Source of the DNA: Larix kaempferi
Taxonomy: Eukaryota; Streptophyta; Pinopsida; Pinales; Pinaceae
DNA length: 64,000 nt
Reading direction: 5' to 3'
Assembly (NCBI GenBank): GCA_027924585.1
Contig: BSBM01000186.1
Coordinates: forward strand, 1,426,001-1,490,000
The first letter of the stretch is position 1, and each line of letters begins with the position of its first letter. The position numbers were made by a program, and so were the translations under genes. Positions 9,596 to 19,725 of the stretch are shown in pieces. The notes under the pieces are model-generated. The model ran no database searches. It saw nothing but the letters and a program-made list of their open reading frames with translations, and was not told where the DNA came from.

Positions 9596-12500
9596 TTAAC
9601 TGTAGAAATGCTTGAGGAATCGCCCATTAACAGGGCTGAGCAATTCCTCTCCTTCCAAAGACTGCAATATGAAAGTATTATTTTCCAAAACCTTAGCTAT
9701 CAGGAAAGGGCCAAACCATAAATTATCAAATTTTCCATGTTTCCCCTTCTGTTCCTTTCTTGCATCCCATCTTAAAACCATCTCTCCTTCTGAAAAAATA
9801 TGATCTTTGATATTTCTGTCAAACCTGGTTTTCATTTTAGCTCTATACAGCTGGGCTTCTTTGTCTACTTTCTCTCTGTTCTGCTGTAACTCAATCATCT
9901 CAAAAATTCTCCTTTGCAAATCATCTGGTTCCTCTTGAGAATTTTGGAGGAACTTCATTACTGGGATTCCCAATTGTACTGGAAATACTGCTTCTGTTCC
10001 ATAGACCAGCTGAAAAGGTGAAGTTCCAATGGCTTGTTTTACAGTAATCCTATCTGCCCATAATGCATATTTCAACATTGAATCCCAAGATTTTTTATTT
10101 TGTTTGAGCAATTTTTTAATGCACTGAATGATATTTTTGTTAGATGATTCAGCCTGACAATTTCCCTGAGGATAATAGGGAGTTGAATGTTTTAGCATAA
10201 TACCATTTTTTTCACAAAAGGCCACCATTGCCTTGGATTTGAATGCTTTAGCATTATCAGTAATCAATCGTTGTGGGCAACCAAACCTGCTCAGAATATT
10301 ATTTTCTATGAAATCCATAATTACCTTATCTGTGGCATTTCTTGTGGGGATAGCCTCCACCCACTTTGTAAAGAAATCTGTGGCAGTCAAAATCCAATGA
10401 TGTTGGCCTGAAGATGGTGGGTTTATTTCACCAATAAAATCCAGGCCCCACTGCTGAAAAGGGGCATTGACTACAATAGGCTTCAAAGGTAAAGACAGCA
10501 GCTTCTGTTTTCCTGCAAACTTTTGACAAGGTATACAAGTTCTTACAGTTTGATAAACATCTGTGAAAAGTGAAGGCCAATAGTAACCAGCTCTTAAAAT
10601 TTTATAAGCTGTGGTTTTCCAATATTTATGCCCTCCACAGGCTCCTTCATGAGATTCTGAAATTACTTCCTTTATTTCAGCTTGATCTAAACACCTTAAT
10701 AAGATTCCTGCTGGATCTTTCCAAAACAATTGACCCTCTATCAGACAGTATTTAGTAGTTTTCAATTTCAAGGACCTGGCAGCTTTCCTGTCTAAATGTT
10801 CTGGACATTGCAAAAATAGCAGGAAATGAACAATGTCAGCATACCAATCTGAAGATGAATAAGAATCCATGATTCTTTCTTTTTCCAGGATTACTTGATT
10901 TTCTTCAGGTGCTAATTCTTCTGTCATAGCATGTAACCCTAATGCCTGACAATTTGAGTCAGCTAGCAGTTTGGCCAATCCTTGTCCTTTGACCAGCTTG
11001 GTAGGTCTGATTTCCACTTCATATTCCATAATTTTGGCAATCCACCTTCCCCTCTTTCCTTCACTATCAGGCTGTGTCAAAACATCCTTCACTGCAGCAT
11101 TTGGAACAAATGAAACAACCTTGGAGTGTAAAATATAAATTCTGAAAAATTTTAAAGCTTTTACCAGGGCATAGGCTTGTTTCTCCAAAATACTGTATTT
11201 TAGCTCGGAATCTCTAAGTGTTTTGCTAAAAAAGGCAATTGGTTGTTCCAATCCTTCTTCATTCTTCTGAAGTAATACAGCAGCAATAGTGTCTTCCGAG
11301 GCAAAAGAGAATGTAAGAAATTCTTTGTCAAAATTTGGACTCACCAGAACAGGTGCTTCAGTTAGAGCCACTTTAATCTTTTCAAAAGCTGTCTTTGCTT
11401 CCATAGTCCACTTGATTTCATGATCTTTTTTTAACATGCCTGTAATCTGCTTAATGGTCTCAGCAAAATTAGGAATAAACCATCGCAAAAAATTGATTTT
11501 GCCAATAAATGATTGCACGTCCTTTTTACTCCTGGGCAAACTAATTTTCAGTATTGCTTTGACTCTCTTAGGGTCAATCCTGATACCATCAGCTGATACC
11601 AAATGACCCAGTAACTTACCTTCCTGTACAGCAAAATGTGATTTTTTAGGGTTCAAGTATAAGCCAAACTTTCTGCACTTTATGAAGGTTTGCTCCAAAT
11701 GTTTCAAATGTTCATCATCATATTTGGAGAAAACTGTAATATCATCCAGATAAATCACCACAAACTTATCTTTTTCACCCACAAATGCAATATCCATGGC
11801 TCTCTGAAAGGTTGCTCCAGCATTCATTAAGCCAAAAGGCATCTTGTCATACATAAATGTCCCCCAGGGGGTTGTAAAAGCTGTTTTTTCTTTATCATCA
11901 GGGTGCATAGCAATCTGATTATACCCTGAGAAGCCATCTAGCATTGAAATCCTTTGAGCTCCAACCACCTGCTGCAAAACCTGTTCAATCTTGGGGAGGG
12001 GATAATTGTCTTTTAATGAGGATCGATTCAAATTCCTGAAATCCACACATAATCGAATCTCTCCATTCTTCTTTCTAACAGGAACCAAATTTGCCACCCA
12101 AGAAGAATACCTAAGAGGCACTATTATTTTTGCATCCAACAACTTCTTCAATTCTTTTTCAATAACAGGAAACAGTGCTGGATTGATTCTTCTTAATTTC
12201 TGCCTGAAAGGTTTAACATTAGGTTTCAAAGGGACTTTATGCTGAATAACTGTTGTGTCATAGGTTTTCAGCTCCTTGTAAGACCAAGCAAATGTATCTA
12301 CATATTTCTTCAACAGTTTAATGTATCTACTCTTTTGCTCAGCTGTTAGGTTTTTAGACAATTTTACCATTCTGGGCTGTTCTGCTGAGCCAATATTGTA
12401 ATCCTCTACATTTTCTTCTGAAGACTGGATTACTGGTCTGGAAGGTGTATCATCCTTAGTAAATATTCTCTCCAAAGGTACTAGGCCTTTCGGAATGAAA

Positions 12501-15500
12501 TTACTCTTCAGTTCAATAATCTTATGTCCAGCAATCTCTTCTGCAGTAAATTCATCTAACTGTTCATCCTTTTCATCAATTTCTTGATCAATTTGATTGT
12601 TTGAAAATTCATCTACCAGCTCAAGAAATTTTTTTATTTCAAGGTCATCTTCAAAAACCCTCCAATGTTTCACATTATCTGGGACACATGGCCTATATCT
12701 CACTTCTATTGGATACCTTAATTGAGTGGTTTTTGGAATTCTGAAATGTGTGGCAGCCAGGGCTAAAGAATCTGCAGTTTCATTTTGATTTCTGGGAATA
12801 TGAGTGATATTAAATGCAATAAAATAATTTTCAAGCATATCCCATACCTCATTTCGATATACTTTCAACAAACCCTGCTTTACTTGATATTTGTTCTTCA
12901 CTTGTTGAACAATTAGTTCGGAGTCGCCAAATGCAGAAATCTGTTGAATTCCTAAATCTTTTGCAGCTTTCAATCCCAATAACAGGGCCTCATATTCAGC
13001 AGTATTGTTGGTGGTAGCAAATTCTAACTTATACATAAGTTTCACCATTTCACCTCCAGGAGAAATCAATAAAACTCCAGCTCCAACACCTTCTTTACAT
13101 GAAGACCCATCAAAATACAACTGCCATAATACATCCTGTTCTTCTTGACTGTGTTTTACAGGCTGATCTTTTTGTACTTGTAACACACCAGCAGAATTCT
13201 CTTCTTCACTAAATTGTAGTATGCATGAACCAAGGTCTTTATCCACAGAATACATTGGGTGATTTGTAGGGTTTTTCTCATCTGTGACAATGTAAGCCAA
13301 CTGTAACTCTCTATAAAGTCTCCTGTTTTCCCCACCAAAAACAGGAATAGTTGCATAAGAGAGATCCATCTGTAATGTTCCTCCAACTTTCTTAGCCCAT
13401 GACCTAGACAGAAGTAAACCAAACTTTGGTGTGATGTCAGCTACCACAACATCCATTATTACACTTTTCATGGGTAACTGAGTAAGATTGACAACCATAT
13501 CTTTTATCACTCCTAGACATTTTACAGCTCGGGAGTCAAAGGCATATAGATCATGGTAAGGTTTAGTGACATTAAGGCCCAGGGCTTCCATCACAGATTT
13601 TGGCATCAAATTATGTGATGCTCCTGAATCTAGTAGATAGTTATGAATCATCTGCTCATGCACAGTCAGAGTTATATAAAATGGAGGAGAAGCACCAGCC
13701 TCATTTTCAGTCTTCTCAGCTAAAGCTGATCCAATAAAAATTCTAGGGTTTTCTTCCTGAAGATTCACTGTATCTGAAACTGGCTGATTATTTGGCATAT
13801 TCATTACCTTCAAAACTGTATTCTTGTATGATGGATTTTTTATAAGTTCAGAAAATGGCACAGGGATTTTGAGCTTTCCTAATTCATTTTCCAAACTGAA
13901 ATGTTGACCTGACTTGTTTACCTCTTCAATGTCTGTATTTTTCTTGGGTTTTTCTGCAGGTTGTTTCTTTTCTGCTACAGGCTCAACAGTTGGTTTATCA
14001 CGAATAACTGGAGCAGGAACAGCAGCTTTCTTCTTAGGAGCTTGAACTACTTGTTTTGGTCCAGTTCTGAGATTAATAACTTTCTTGACTCCATTCTGAT
14101 TGGTAGCAGCATTTATAGCAGTCTTTTCACATTCCAAATCATCTTCAACCTCATATAAATCAGCATCATAATATTCAGAATTTAGAAAATCCTCTTCAGT
14201 AACAAAGCCTGTAAACATTTTATCTCCAATGTGGTTCATGTCCTGATCAGTCTCAGTTTCTTCAAAAAGCAACTGCTGATCAATTTCTTCCTCATCAACC
14301 AGATTATTTTGAAAAGGTGGGGGCACTTTTTGATCTTCATTTTCTCTCCTTTCTTGCTGAATGTCATTATTTCTTCGCTCCCTTGGCATGAATCTAGGGG
14401 CAAATTGTCTTCTAAACTGATTTTGGTTATTTGGATTCCTCTGAGCTTCTGGAGCAGGTTTGGCAGAATTCTTTTCAAGCTCGAGTTTATTTAACTTTGC
14501 AGTGAGGATCTTAACCATTTTGGCCATCTCATCTATTTTGGCTTCAGCAGATTGAGAAGCAGAGCCTGCTGTGACAGCTTCTTTCTTTCCTTTTCTTTCA
14601 TAAAGCTGCTGAGATGTTTCATTCTTAAGTCTATTTGAAGCTAACAAATTAGACTCTACCTCTAGGGCTGCATCTTGCATGTTCAGCAGGGTGATAGGTC
14701 TCCTCTCTCTGAGTAATAAAGAAAATTCATGATCAAAAGCATTAGCATATGTCAACTTAGCTGATGTTTCAGTAGGTTTAATTTCTGCTGGAATTCTACT
14801 GTACATCTTATTAAACCTCTTGGAAAAATCTACAACAGTCTCATCTTTCTTTCTTCTGAGAGCTCCAAACTCAGTTATATAGTATGTGTGATCTTTAGTG
14901 TCTCCCCACTGTCTCATGAAAAGCTGATGGAGTTCTTCAATAATAGTAATGGAGTTAGCAGGCAACTCCCTAAACCATTTTCTTACATCCCCATCTAGAC
15001 TCTGAACAAAGACCCTCATCCACACATCTTTAATTTCAATATTCTGATTGTCTGCATAACTCATAAAAGCTTCCCAATGTTCCTCAGCAGTATTTTCCCC
15101 TTGACCATTAAATCTAGGCATATACTTCTGATAATCACCTCCGGGCAAAGGATGTAGAGGCTGAGGTAAAACTAATGGTGCATACCTAGCTGCTACCATT
15201 CTGTCCATCATATCCATAGGTGTATTTTGAGCTGCCATTGTGGACTGAAGTGTAGACTGAAGTTTCAAATTAGGATTTGAAAAGGAAGGAGTTTGATTGG
15301 GTCCTTTTTGAAAGGTATTCTTTCCTAGCTTCAGCTGAAATATTGGTATTCTATCAGGAGAAGAGGTTTTAGCCTTCAAGAAACTTTTGGGATTAGTGAA
15401 AACCTGAAAACTGCTCTCAGAGAGGATAGGTTTTATACACGGTGAAATGTCAGCTGGGTCTAGTGATTCGCCTAACTGATGAGAATCACAACAAGTTGGC

Positions 15501-15667
15501 AAAGATTTGGATTTTCTGAGTTTGTTAGCTGTTTTCAGAATCTGCTCAGGGTCTGTCACACCCAGATTTATTGGAGAAACAGGCTTATTCCTGGTCCCAA
15601 TGCCTTTAGAAGCCAGTGTGACTTTTTTGGTGAAAATATAGCCTTCAAAGTGCTGGTTCAAGTCCAC
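9596..15667 (-). CDS. gag-pol: Tat-A gag-pol polyprotein (2023 aa)
   Basis: One open frame encodes the whole replication machinery. Gag capsid lies at about residues 180-330 (RFNGQGENTAEEHW onward). There is no CCHC knuckle, but a basic R/N/Q-rich stretch lies at about 430-460. Protease has DSGAS at 680. An extra RNase H spans about 850-975, with Asp in YFDGS (853), Glu in NNTAEYEA, Asp in GDSEL and Asp in ETADSLA. RT spans about 1160-1340 with YLDD at 1306-1309. The native RNase H follows, but SFAS and FVPN replace the usual TDAS and TDH, so two aspartates are missing. Integrase has H1673, H1680, C1711, C1714 and D1743, D1804, E1840 (35-residue last spacing), ending with a GPF-type module (FGPFLIAKVL). 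ATG 15667 lies 55 nt past the primer site. Every other domain retains its key residues, so it may still be functional. Confidence 0.95.
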   Translation of the reverse strand: MDLNQHFEGYIFTKKVTLASKGIGTRNKPVSPINLGVTDPEQILKTANKLRKSKSLPTCCDSHQLGESLDPADISPCIKPILSESSFQVFTNPKSFLKAKTSSPDRIPIFQLKLGKNTFQKGPNQTPSFSNPNLKLQSTLQSTMAAQNTPMDMMDRMVAARYAPLVLPQPLHPLPGGDYQKYMPRFNGQGENTAEEHWEAFMSYADNQNIEIKDVWMRVFVQSLDGDVRKWFRELPANSITIIEELHQLFMRQWGDTKDHTYYITEFGALRRKKDETVVDFSKRFNKMYSRIPAEIKPTETSAKLTYANAFDHEFSLLLRERRPITLLNMQDAALEVESNLLASNRLKNETSQQLYERKGKKEAVTAGSASQSAEAKIDEMAKMVKILTAKLNKLELEKNSAKPAPEAQRNPNNQNQFRRQFAPRFMPRERRNNDIQQERRENEDQKVPPPFQNNLVDEEEIDQQLLFEETETDQDMNHIGDKMFTGFVTEEDFLNSEYYDADLYEVEDDLECEKTAINAATNQNGVKKVINLRTGPKQVVQAPKKKAAVPAPVIRDKPTVEPVAEKKQPAEKPKKNTDIEEVNKSGQHFSLENELGKLKIPVPFSELIKNPSYKNTVLKVMNMPNNQPVSDTVNLQEENPRIFIGSALAEKTENEAGASPPFYITLTVHEQMIHNYLLDSGASHNLMPKSVMEALGLNVTKPYHDLYAFDSRAVKCLGVIKDMVVNLTQLPMKSVIMDVVVADITPKFGLLLSRSWAKKVGGTLQMDLSYATIPVFGGENRRLYRELQLAYIVTDEKNPTNHPMYSVDKDLGSCILQFSEEENSAGVLQVQKDQPVKHSQEEQDVLWQLYFDGSSCKEGVGAGVLLISPGGEMVKLMYKLEFATTNNTAEYEALLLGLKAAKDLGIQQISAFGDSELIVQQVKNKYQVKQGLLKVYRNEVWDMLENYFIAFNITHIPRNQNETADSLALAATHFRIPKTTQLRYPIEVRYRPCVPDNVKHWRVFEDDLEIKKFLELVDEFSNNQIDQEIDEKDEQLDEFTAEEIAGHKIIELKSNFIPKGLVPLERIFTKDDTPSRPVIQSSEENVEDYNIGSAEQPRMVKLSKNLTAEQKSRYIKLLKKYVDTFAWSYKELKTYDTTVIQHKVPLKPNVKPFRQKLRRINPALFPVIEKELKKLLDAKIIVPLRYSSWVANLVPVRKKNGEIRLCVDFRNLNRSSLKDNYPLPKIEQVLQQVVGAQRISMLDGFSGYNQIAMHPDDKEKTAFTTPWGTFMYDKMPFGLMNAGATFQRAMDIAFVGEKDKFVVIYLDDITVFSKYDDEHLKHLEQTFIKCRKFGLYLNPKKSHFAVQEGKLLGHLVSADGIRIDPKRVKAILKISLPRSKKDVQSFIGKINFLRWFIPNFAETIKQITGMLKKDHEIKWTMEAKTAFEKIKVALTEAPVLVSPNFDKEFLTFSFASEDTIAAVLLQKNEEGLEQPIAFFSKTLRDSELKYSILEKQAYALVKALKFFRIYILHSKVVSFVPNAAVKDVLTQPDSEGKRGRWIAKIMEYEVEIRPTKLVKGQGLAKLLADSNCQALGLHAMTEELAPEENQVILEKERIMDSYSSSDWYADIVHFLLFLQCPEHLDRKAARSLKLKTTKYCLIEGQLFWKDPAGILLRCLDQAEIKEVISESHEGACGGHKYWKTTAYKILRAGYYWPSLFTDVYQTVRTCIPCQKFAGKQKLLSLPLKPIVVNAPFQQWGLDFIGEINPPSSGQHHWILTATDFFTKWVEAIPTRNATDKVIMDFIENNILSRFGCPQRLITDNAKAFKSKAMVAFCEKNGIMLKHSTPYYPQGNCQAESSNKNIIQCIKKLLKQNKKSWDSMLKYALWADRITVKQAIGTSPFQLVYGTEAVFPVQLGIPVMKFLQNSQEEPDDLQRRIFEMIELQQNREKVDKEAQLYRAKMKTRFDRNIKDHIFSEGEMVLRWDARKEQKGKHGKFDNLWFGPFLIAKVLENNTFILQSLEGEELLSPVNGRFLKHFYS

Positions 15668-15721
15668 CTCTTAAACCAGGAAAAATGATGAGTATCCCAG
15701 GGAAGATATGCTTCAGCTTCG

Positions 15722-15739
15722 TCCCCGGCAACGGCGCCA
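15722..15739 (-). other. Primer binding site (tRNA-Asp) of Tat-A
   Basis: The sense strand reads TGGCGCCGTTGCCGGGGA, four bases after the LTR end. To my knowledge this is complementary to the 3' end of plant tRNA-Asp, as used by Athila and Tat elements. Confidence 0.85.
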
Positions 15740-16391
15740 AAGATGTTTGTGTCAGAAATTGTTACTAAGGCTAGGGTAACAAGCCAACACAATCTCAAGA
15801 ATAAAATCAATCCAAACTAGGTTTTTAGGGTTTTGTTTTGTAGGTTTTGGTAAGAAAACTTCAAGAGCATAAGGGAATACATTCAACAATAAGTAAAAAC
15901 TAATTCACATACATTTATCCATGAAGATGTCCATATATCTCAGAAATTCACCAAAAGATTGCACTGAAATTCATTCAATAAAAGACAAGCACTTACTGGA
16001 AATCATACATAAAACCAGAAATGAAATTGTCAATCAAGAAACTGTATAAGTTTAAAATGAAGCCAACACATATCAGAAGTGAAATAATGAGTCATATATT
16101 CATAGTTTCATCAAAAATGCAATATGAGAGTTTGCAATACTTAGCAGTGAACAAGTCTGGATGAAAGCACAGTTTGCAGACCTCCTTTAGCTCCCCAAAA
16201 ATTCGAACCCTTACAATGTCTTTTTTACCTCTCTAAATAGTTTTTCATCCCCCCAAAACAGTTAGGGTTTCTCCTATTAATCCTCCATCGAATGGCTAGA
16301 TTAGGCAAAATAACATTTACATTTTTACAAATTACAATTTTGCTAAAAATAACAAATCCTTAACAAAAAGCTTTAAATGAACCTAACTGCC

Positions 16392-18341
16392 CTAGATCTC
16401 TTTCGATGCCTCCACTAGCAAAGCTATGCCATCTGGACTTGAGGATCTTTTCTTCACCTTTTTGTGCTTTTGCTCCAGCTCAGCTATCCTTCTGTGTAGG
16501 TGTTCATTTTCATGCTGCAAGGTCTGAACTGTCCTTTCTAATTCTGAGCAATTCCTGTCAGCCATCCTTTTCCTCCTGAGTGCCTCCTTTGCATCAATCA
16601 CCAGCTCCTGAAAATTTTCATGAGTATCTTGAAGATCTTCCCTCAATCTTCTATTTGCTAGCATTAAACCATCATTTACTTCTTGCATATAGTTCATTTG
16701 ATGCTTGTACTGTTTCACAGTCTTCTTCAAATTATCCTTGTCAGAATTTACCAGCTTTTCTATTGCAGCATCCTGATCTTCACTTGGTTTCCAAAACATG
16801 TTAAACTTCTTAAACATCAATTCCTCTGTCAATGGTCTTACAGCAATATCTTCAATGATGGGTTTTGAAACACCTATTACCTGTGCTGATTTAATATCAT
16901 CTGTTAACAATTTTCCAGAATTGTTTTCAACGATGGATTTAGAGCTTTCTTCACCTGTTACATTTACAGACCCAACATCCTCTTTTTTAACTGCATGCAA
17001 TTCATTTTTCTTTGACTGTTCCTCCAAGGATTCTTCATCCGAAATGTCTACCTTATCAGTCCTCAATTTCGGATTCAACAACTTTTTCATATTTAATCTT
17101 AATTTGTTTTTAGACCTAGTTTTAGGTCTCCATAAAGAAGCTGGCTCTCCCATCATTTTTAGTGTCTTCCCTTGATATTGGACAGATGATAATTCTACCA
17201 CTTCTAGCTTTTTTATCTTCTTCTTAGGCTTGGTGGTTTTGTCCTCTATAGCTTGATTTTCTTTAGTCTCAGCTTTAACCTTGATTTCTGGAATGAACTG
17301 CTCATCCTCTAACATATAGCCCTCATCATCCGAGAGGACTGTGATAGGGCTTTTGGGCAAATTCTGGACTTCGACTTTTGCTACAGGAATAACCCTGATA
17401 TCAATTTTCCTCTCTTCATGAACCACTGTTATATATGATGATTTATTTTCAGGAATTTCCTTTTCCTTTTTGTCATCAAATAATGAAAATTTGACTTCAC
17501 TGTGCTGTGGAATTTCCTGAGGCTGACTGTCAGTCTGTCCTTCATCTACCACCTGCTTTGTTTCCTTTTTAACTTTAATGCCATGTTTATTTGCAGGTTT
17601 AGCTGAATAACCCAATTTTTGTACCATTACTCTTCCCTTATCAGTTTGCCTTTTGGGTTGCTGTTCTTCTCCTTTGGAATGAATCCCTGACCAAAATAGA
17701 AAAAAGTCCCAAGTTTTTTCTTCCTTCTGCAACACTGTAGAGATGATCAACTTGATGAGACCATGATGAAACAATGATTGAGAAGTATGATCATCCTGCT
17801 GTTTAATTTTGCTAGACATCTTCTGCAAGCTTTTGAAGAAAAAGAATGGCAAATTCATTTTTGACACCCCTGCCATGTGCTGCAAGAACCTGAGATGGTA
17901 TTTGAAAACTAATGAGTACCTCCCTTCACAAGTTATATAGCTCTGAAGAATTCTTAAAGGTTCAATCCATTCCCTTTTGAAATTATGAATGATGATACCT
18001 TTGTTCCAGTCAGGAACAACATTGGGCAATAAGTATCTTTGAGGGTCAAACTCAAAAGGAGATTTCTTAAACCAGAGCTCGCCTTCATTATCAATTTCAG
18101 TGGCTTCTGAAATTAAATCAAAAGTCAATTTGAATTTTAAAGGACCTATTATGATCATCTCATTCTTAAGCCCTTTGGCAAAATTGCATGATACTTGGGC
18201 ATTAAAGCCATCTATCTTCTTGAAGAATTTCAACCATCCTGCCTGTTGGAACAGCTCTGCACAATCTGGAAGCTTTTGGATCCATGTCAAGTCTGTGGGT
18301 TCAGCCCTATTAGTCTTACCACTTTTACTGTTTTTTCCCAT
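16392..18341 (-). CDS. LTR-encoded protein of Tat-A (649 aa; 664 aa from an upstream ATG)
   Basis: A long sense ORF lies wholly inside the LTR. The frame is open from 18386, but I prefer the ATG at 18341 (MGKNSKSGKTNRAEP) because the Tat-B homologue starts at the aligned MGRSGEINRVE. Residues about 1-225 form a globular domain shared with Tat-B: LWFKK, YITCEGRYS, FKYHLRFL, LFHHGLIKLII and a Trp-rich end. The middle is charged and low in complexity. About 120 C-terminal residues form a coiled coil (RRLREDLQDTHENFQELV, HLHRRIAELEQK) ending SPDGIALLVEASKEI. There is no signal peptide or membrane segment. The function is unknown. From memory the N-domain recalls regions labelled putative plant transposon protein, which I cannot verify. 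It should be tested against env-like or U3-encoded accessory proteins. Confidence 0.85.
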   Translation of the reverse strand: MGKNSKSGKTNRAEPTDLTWIQKLPDCAELFQQAGWLKFFKKIDGFNAQVSCNFAKGLKNEMIIIGPLKFKLTFDLISEATEIDNEGELWFKKSPFEFDPQRYLLPNVVPDWNKGIIIHNFKREWIEPLRILQSYITCEGRYSLVFKYHLRFLQHMAGVSKMNLPFFFFKSLQKMSSKIKQQDDHTSQSLFHHGLIKLIISTVLQKEEKTWDFFLFWSGIHSKGEEQQPKRQTDKGRVMVQKLGYSAKPANKHGIKVKKETKQVVDEGQTDSQPQEIPQHSEVKFSLFDDKKEKEIPENKSSYITVVHEERKIDIRVIPVAKVEVQNLPKSPITVLSDDEGYMLEDEQFIPEIKVKAETKENQAIEDKTTKPKKKIKKLEVVELSSVQYQGKTLKMMGEPASLWRPKTRSKNKLRLNMKKLLNPKLRTDKVDISDEESLEEQSKKNELHAVKKEDVGSVNVTGEESSKSIVENNSGKLLTDDIKSAQVIGVSKPIIEDIAVRPLTEELMFKKFNMFWKPSEDQDAAIEKLVNSDKDNLKKTVKQYKHQMNYMQEVNDGLMLANRRLREDLQDTHENFQELVIDAKEALRRKRMADRNCSELERTVQTLQHENEHLHRRIAELEQKHKKVKKRSSSPDGIALLVEASKEI

Positions 18342-19196
18342 CTCTTTCTTGTCAAGGAACTGGAACAGTATAGTTTTAGGTTTCAAAGTGTTTTATAAGC
18401 TGCTTTCTGGGAAAATAGTACTGCAGGTTATAACAATTTAACCCATGCACAAATCTAGAAACCTCCCTGTAACACCCGAATCAAAATAGCAGACTTCCCT
18501 CTGTTTAAACAAACTGAATTCTACAGGCAATTCTGTGAGTTTTTCAACGCCCTATTCAGATTAGGTCATAAAAGGAACGGTCATGCTAATTCCTCCTATC
18601 ATGCTTCAGCTAACCATTTCAGTGATGAATTCTTCATCCTTTCATTCTATTGCACCTTTCTCAGCGGCCAATTTTTTCAGAAGGACATGTAGCAGCAAAA
18701 ACCCCAAATTCTTCAGTTATGAGGTTTTACGTAATACCTGTCAATTACTCCTGCATCGTGGCGTAATATCTTCAAATTGAGGTGTCAATAACGTTCCTCT
18801 TCGAGCACAGGTGTCCTCCTAACGTTTTCTTGGCTGCAGGTGAAACGAATTCGAAGCCCTAATTTCTGCTGGCGCCGGAATCACAGGTGTCTCCTTCCAC
18901 AGCAACGTAATCCAATGTTCAACGATGAAGACTCCTCCTCAAACACTAAATCCTTAGTGATTATGCGTGTGACGAGGGAGATTTGACAGCGAAACCCGGA
19001 GCTGGCTGGTATCTGTGCAACTGAAACCCGCATAACCTGTAATGATGCCCTTGTCTCTCTTCGTGATCATCAAACAACAAACATCATGCTAAAATGCTGC
19101 ATACACGTGTTAGACATTTCACAAAATGCGATTAGACTCTCACACTCTTCATGATGATTGAAATCAGATCAAGATTTTACGAAAAACTCATGCCAC

Positions 19197-19251
19197 GATA
19201 TTCCTGTAGCGCACTCTGTGTTAAACTTTGGTGTAGCGCTACAAGAATATC
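19197..19251. other. Hairpin in Tat-A LTR (5' LTR copy)
   Basis: This is the second copy of the 16-bp inverted repeat with GTAGCGC cores, at the fixed 10141-bp offset from 9056-9110. It lies about 0.85 kb upstream of the LTR ORF start in the sense direction. Confidence 0.7.
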
Positions 19252-19590
19252 TTTAAACCAAATTTTAGCAGATTTTCTAACTTTTGCCAAATTTATCGGA
19301 GATTTTAGCAACTTTTTGGTTTAGGCCACTAGTTTAGCTACTCTCTAAAAGTCAAAATTGATTCTTCTTTTGAATATATAACTCATATTGACCCACTTCC
19401 AACATAAAAATGACCAAAATCAAATGAAATGTGAAGACTGGGCTAAAAATTTATTCAAGCATTCATAAGATTTTTAAGAAGGCAGAAAACCAAAACTGAA
19501 AACCAACAATTAACTAAGGTAAACATAAAAATCAAACCAATAATTTGGAGAGGAAATACTAAAAATGTAGAAAAATTTACTGACTTAACA

Positions 19591-19725
19591 GATTCCAAAA
19601 TTGCATATTTATATAGGGGATCATACCATAACATATAGCTTTTATGTTGTGAATGTGGTTGATACTAACATGGTCTTGGGAGTACAATGGTCGTATTCCA
19701 TTGCGAAGCACTCCATAAACTATTT
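19591..19725 (+). pseudogene. Gyp-D protease continuation
   Basis: After the GATTC duplication the plus strand resumes the protease interrupted at 5602. It reads VVNVVDTNMVLGVQW, a typical end of a plant Ty3/gypsy retropepsin (the LG-x-QW motif). The frame is open until a TGA at about 19728. Alignment to the family fades after SIAKHS. Confidence 0.75.

Larger units (their letters stand above)
5603..19590 (-). mobile_element. Tat-A: complete Ty3/gypsy (Tat/Athila-type) LTR retrotransposon
   Basis: A 13988-bp element on the minus strand, bounded by two 3847-bp LTRs and a perfect 5-bp target duplication GATTC (5598-5602 and 19591-19595). It inserted into the Gyp-D protease, whose frame continues on both sides. 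Internal order in the sense direction is 5' LTR, tRNA-Asp primer site, one gag-pol frame of 2023 codons, a 147-bp spacer, 3' LTR. I counted about 17 base differences between the LTRs by eye (about 0.4 percent) and no length difference, so it is young. The lineage is inferred from the tRNA-Asp primer site, the RT and integrase style and the extra RNase H. Confidence 0.95.
15744..19590 (-). repeat. 5' LTR of Tat-A (3847 bp)
   Basis: This is the upstream LTR in the sense direction (starts at 19590, ends at 15744). It carries the intact LTR ORF (16392-18341/18386), the hairpin copy at 19197-19251 and an AT-rich TATATA candidate at about 19374-19392, roughly 1 kb before the ORF. About 650 bp of non-coding sequence follows the ORF. 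I cannot place the transcription start with confidence. Confidence 0.95.
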
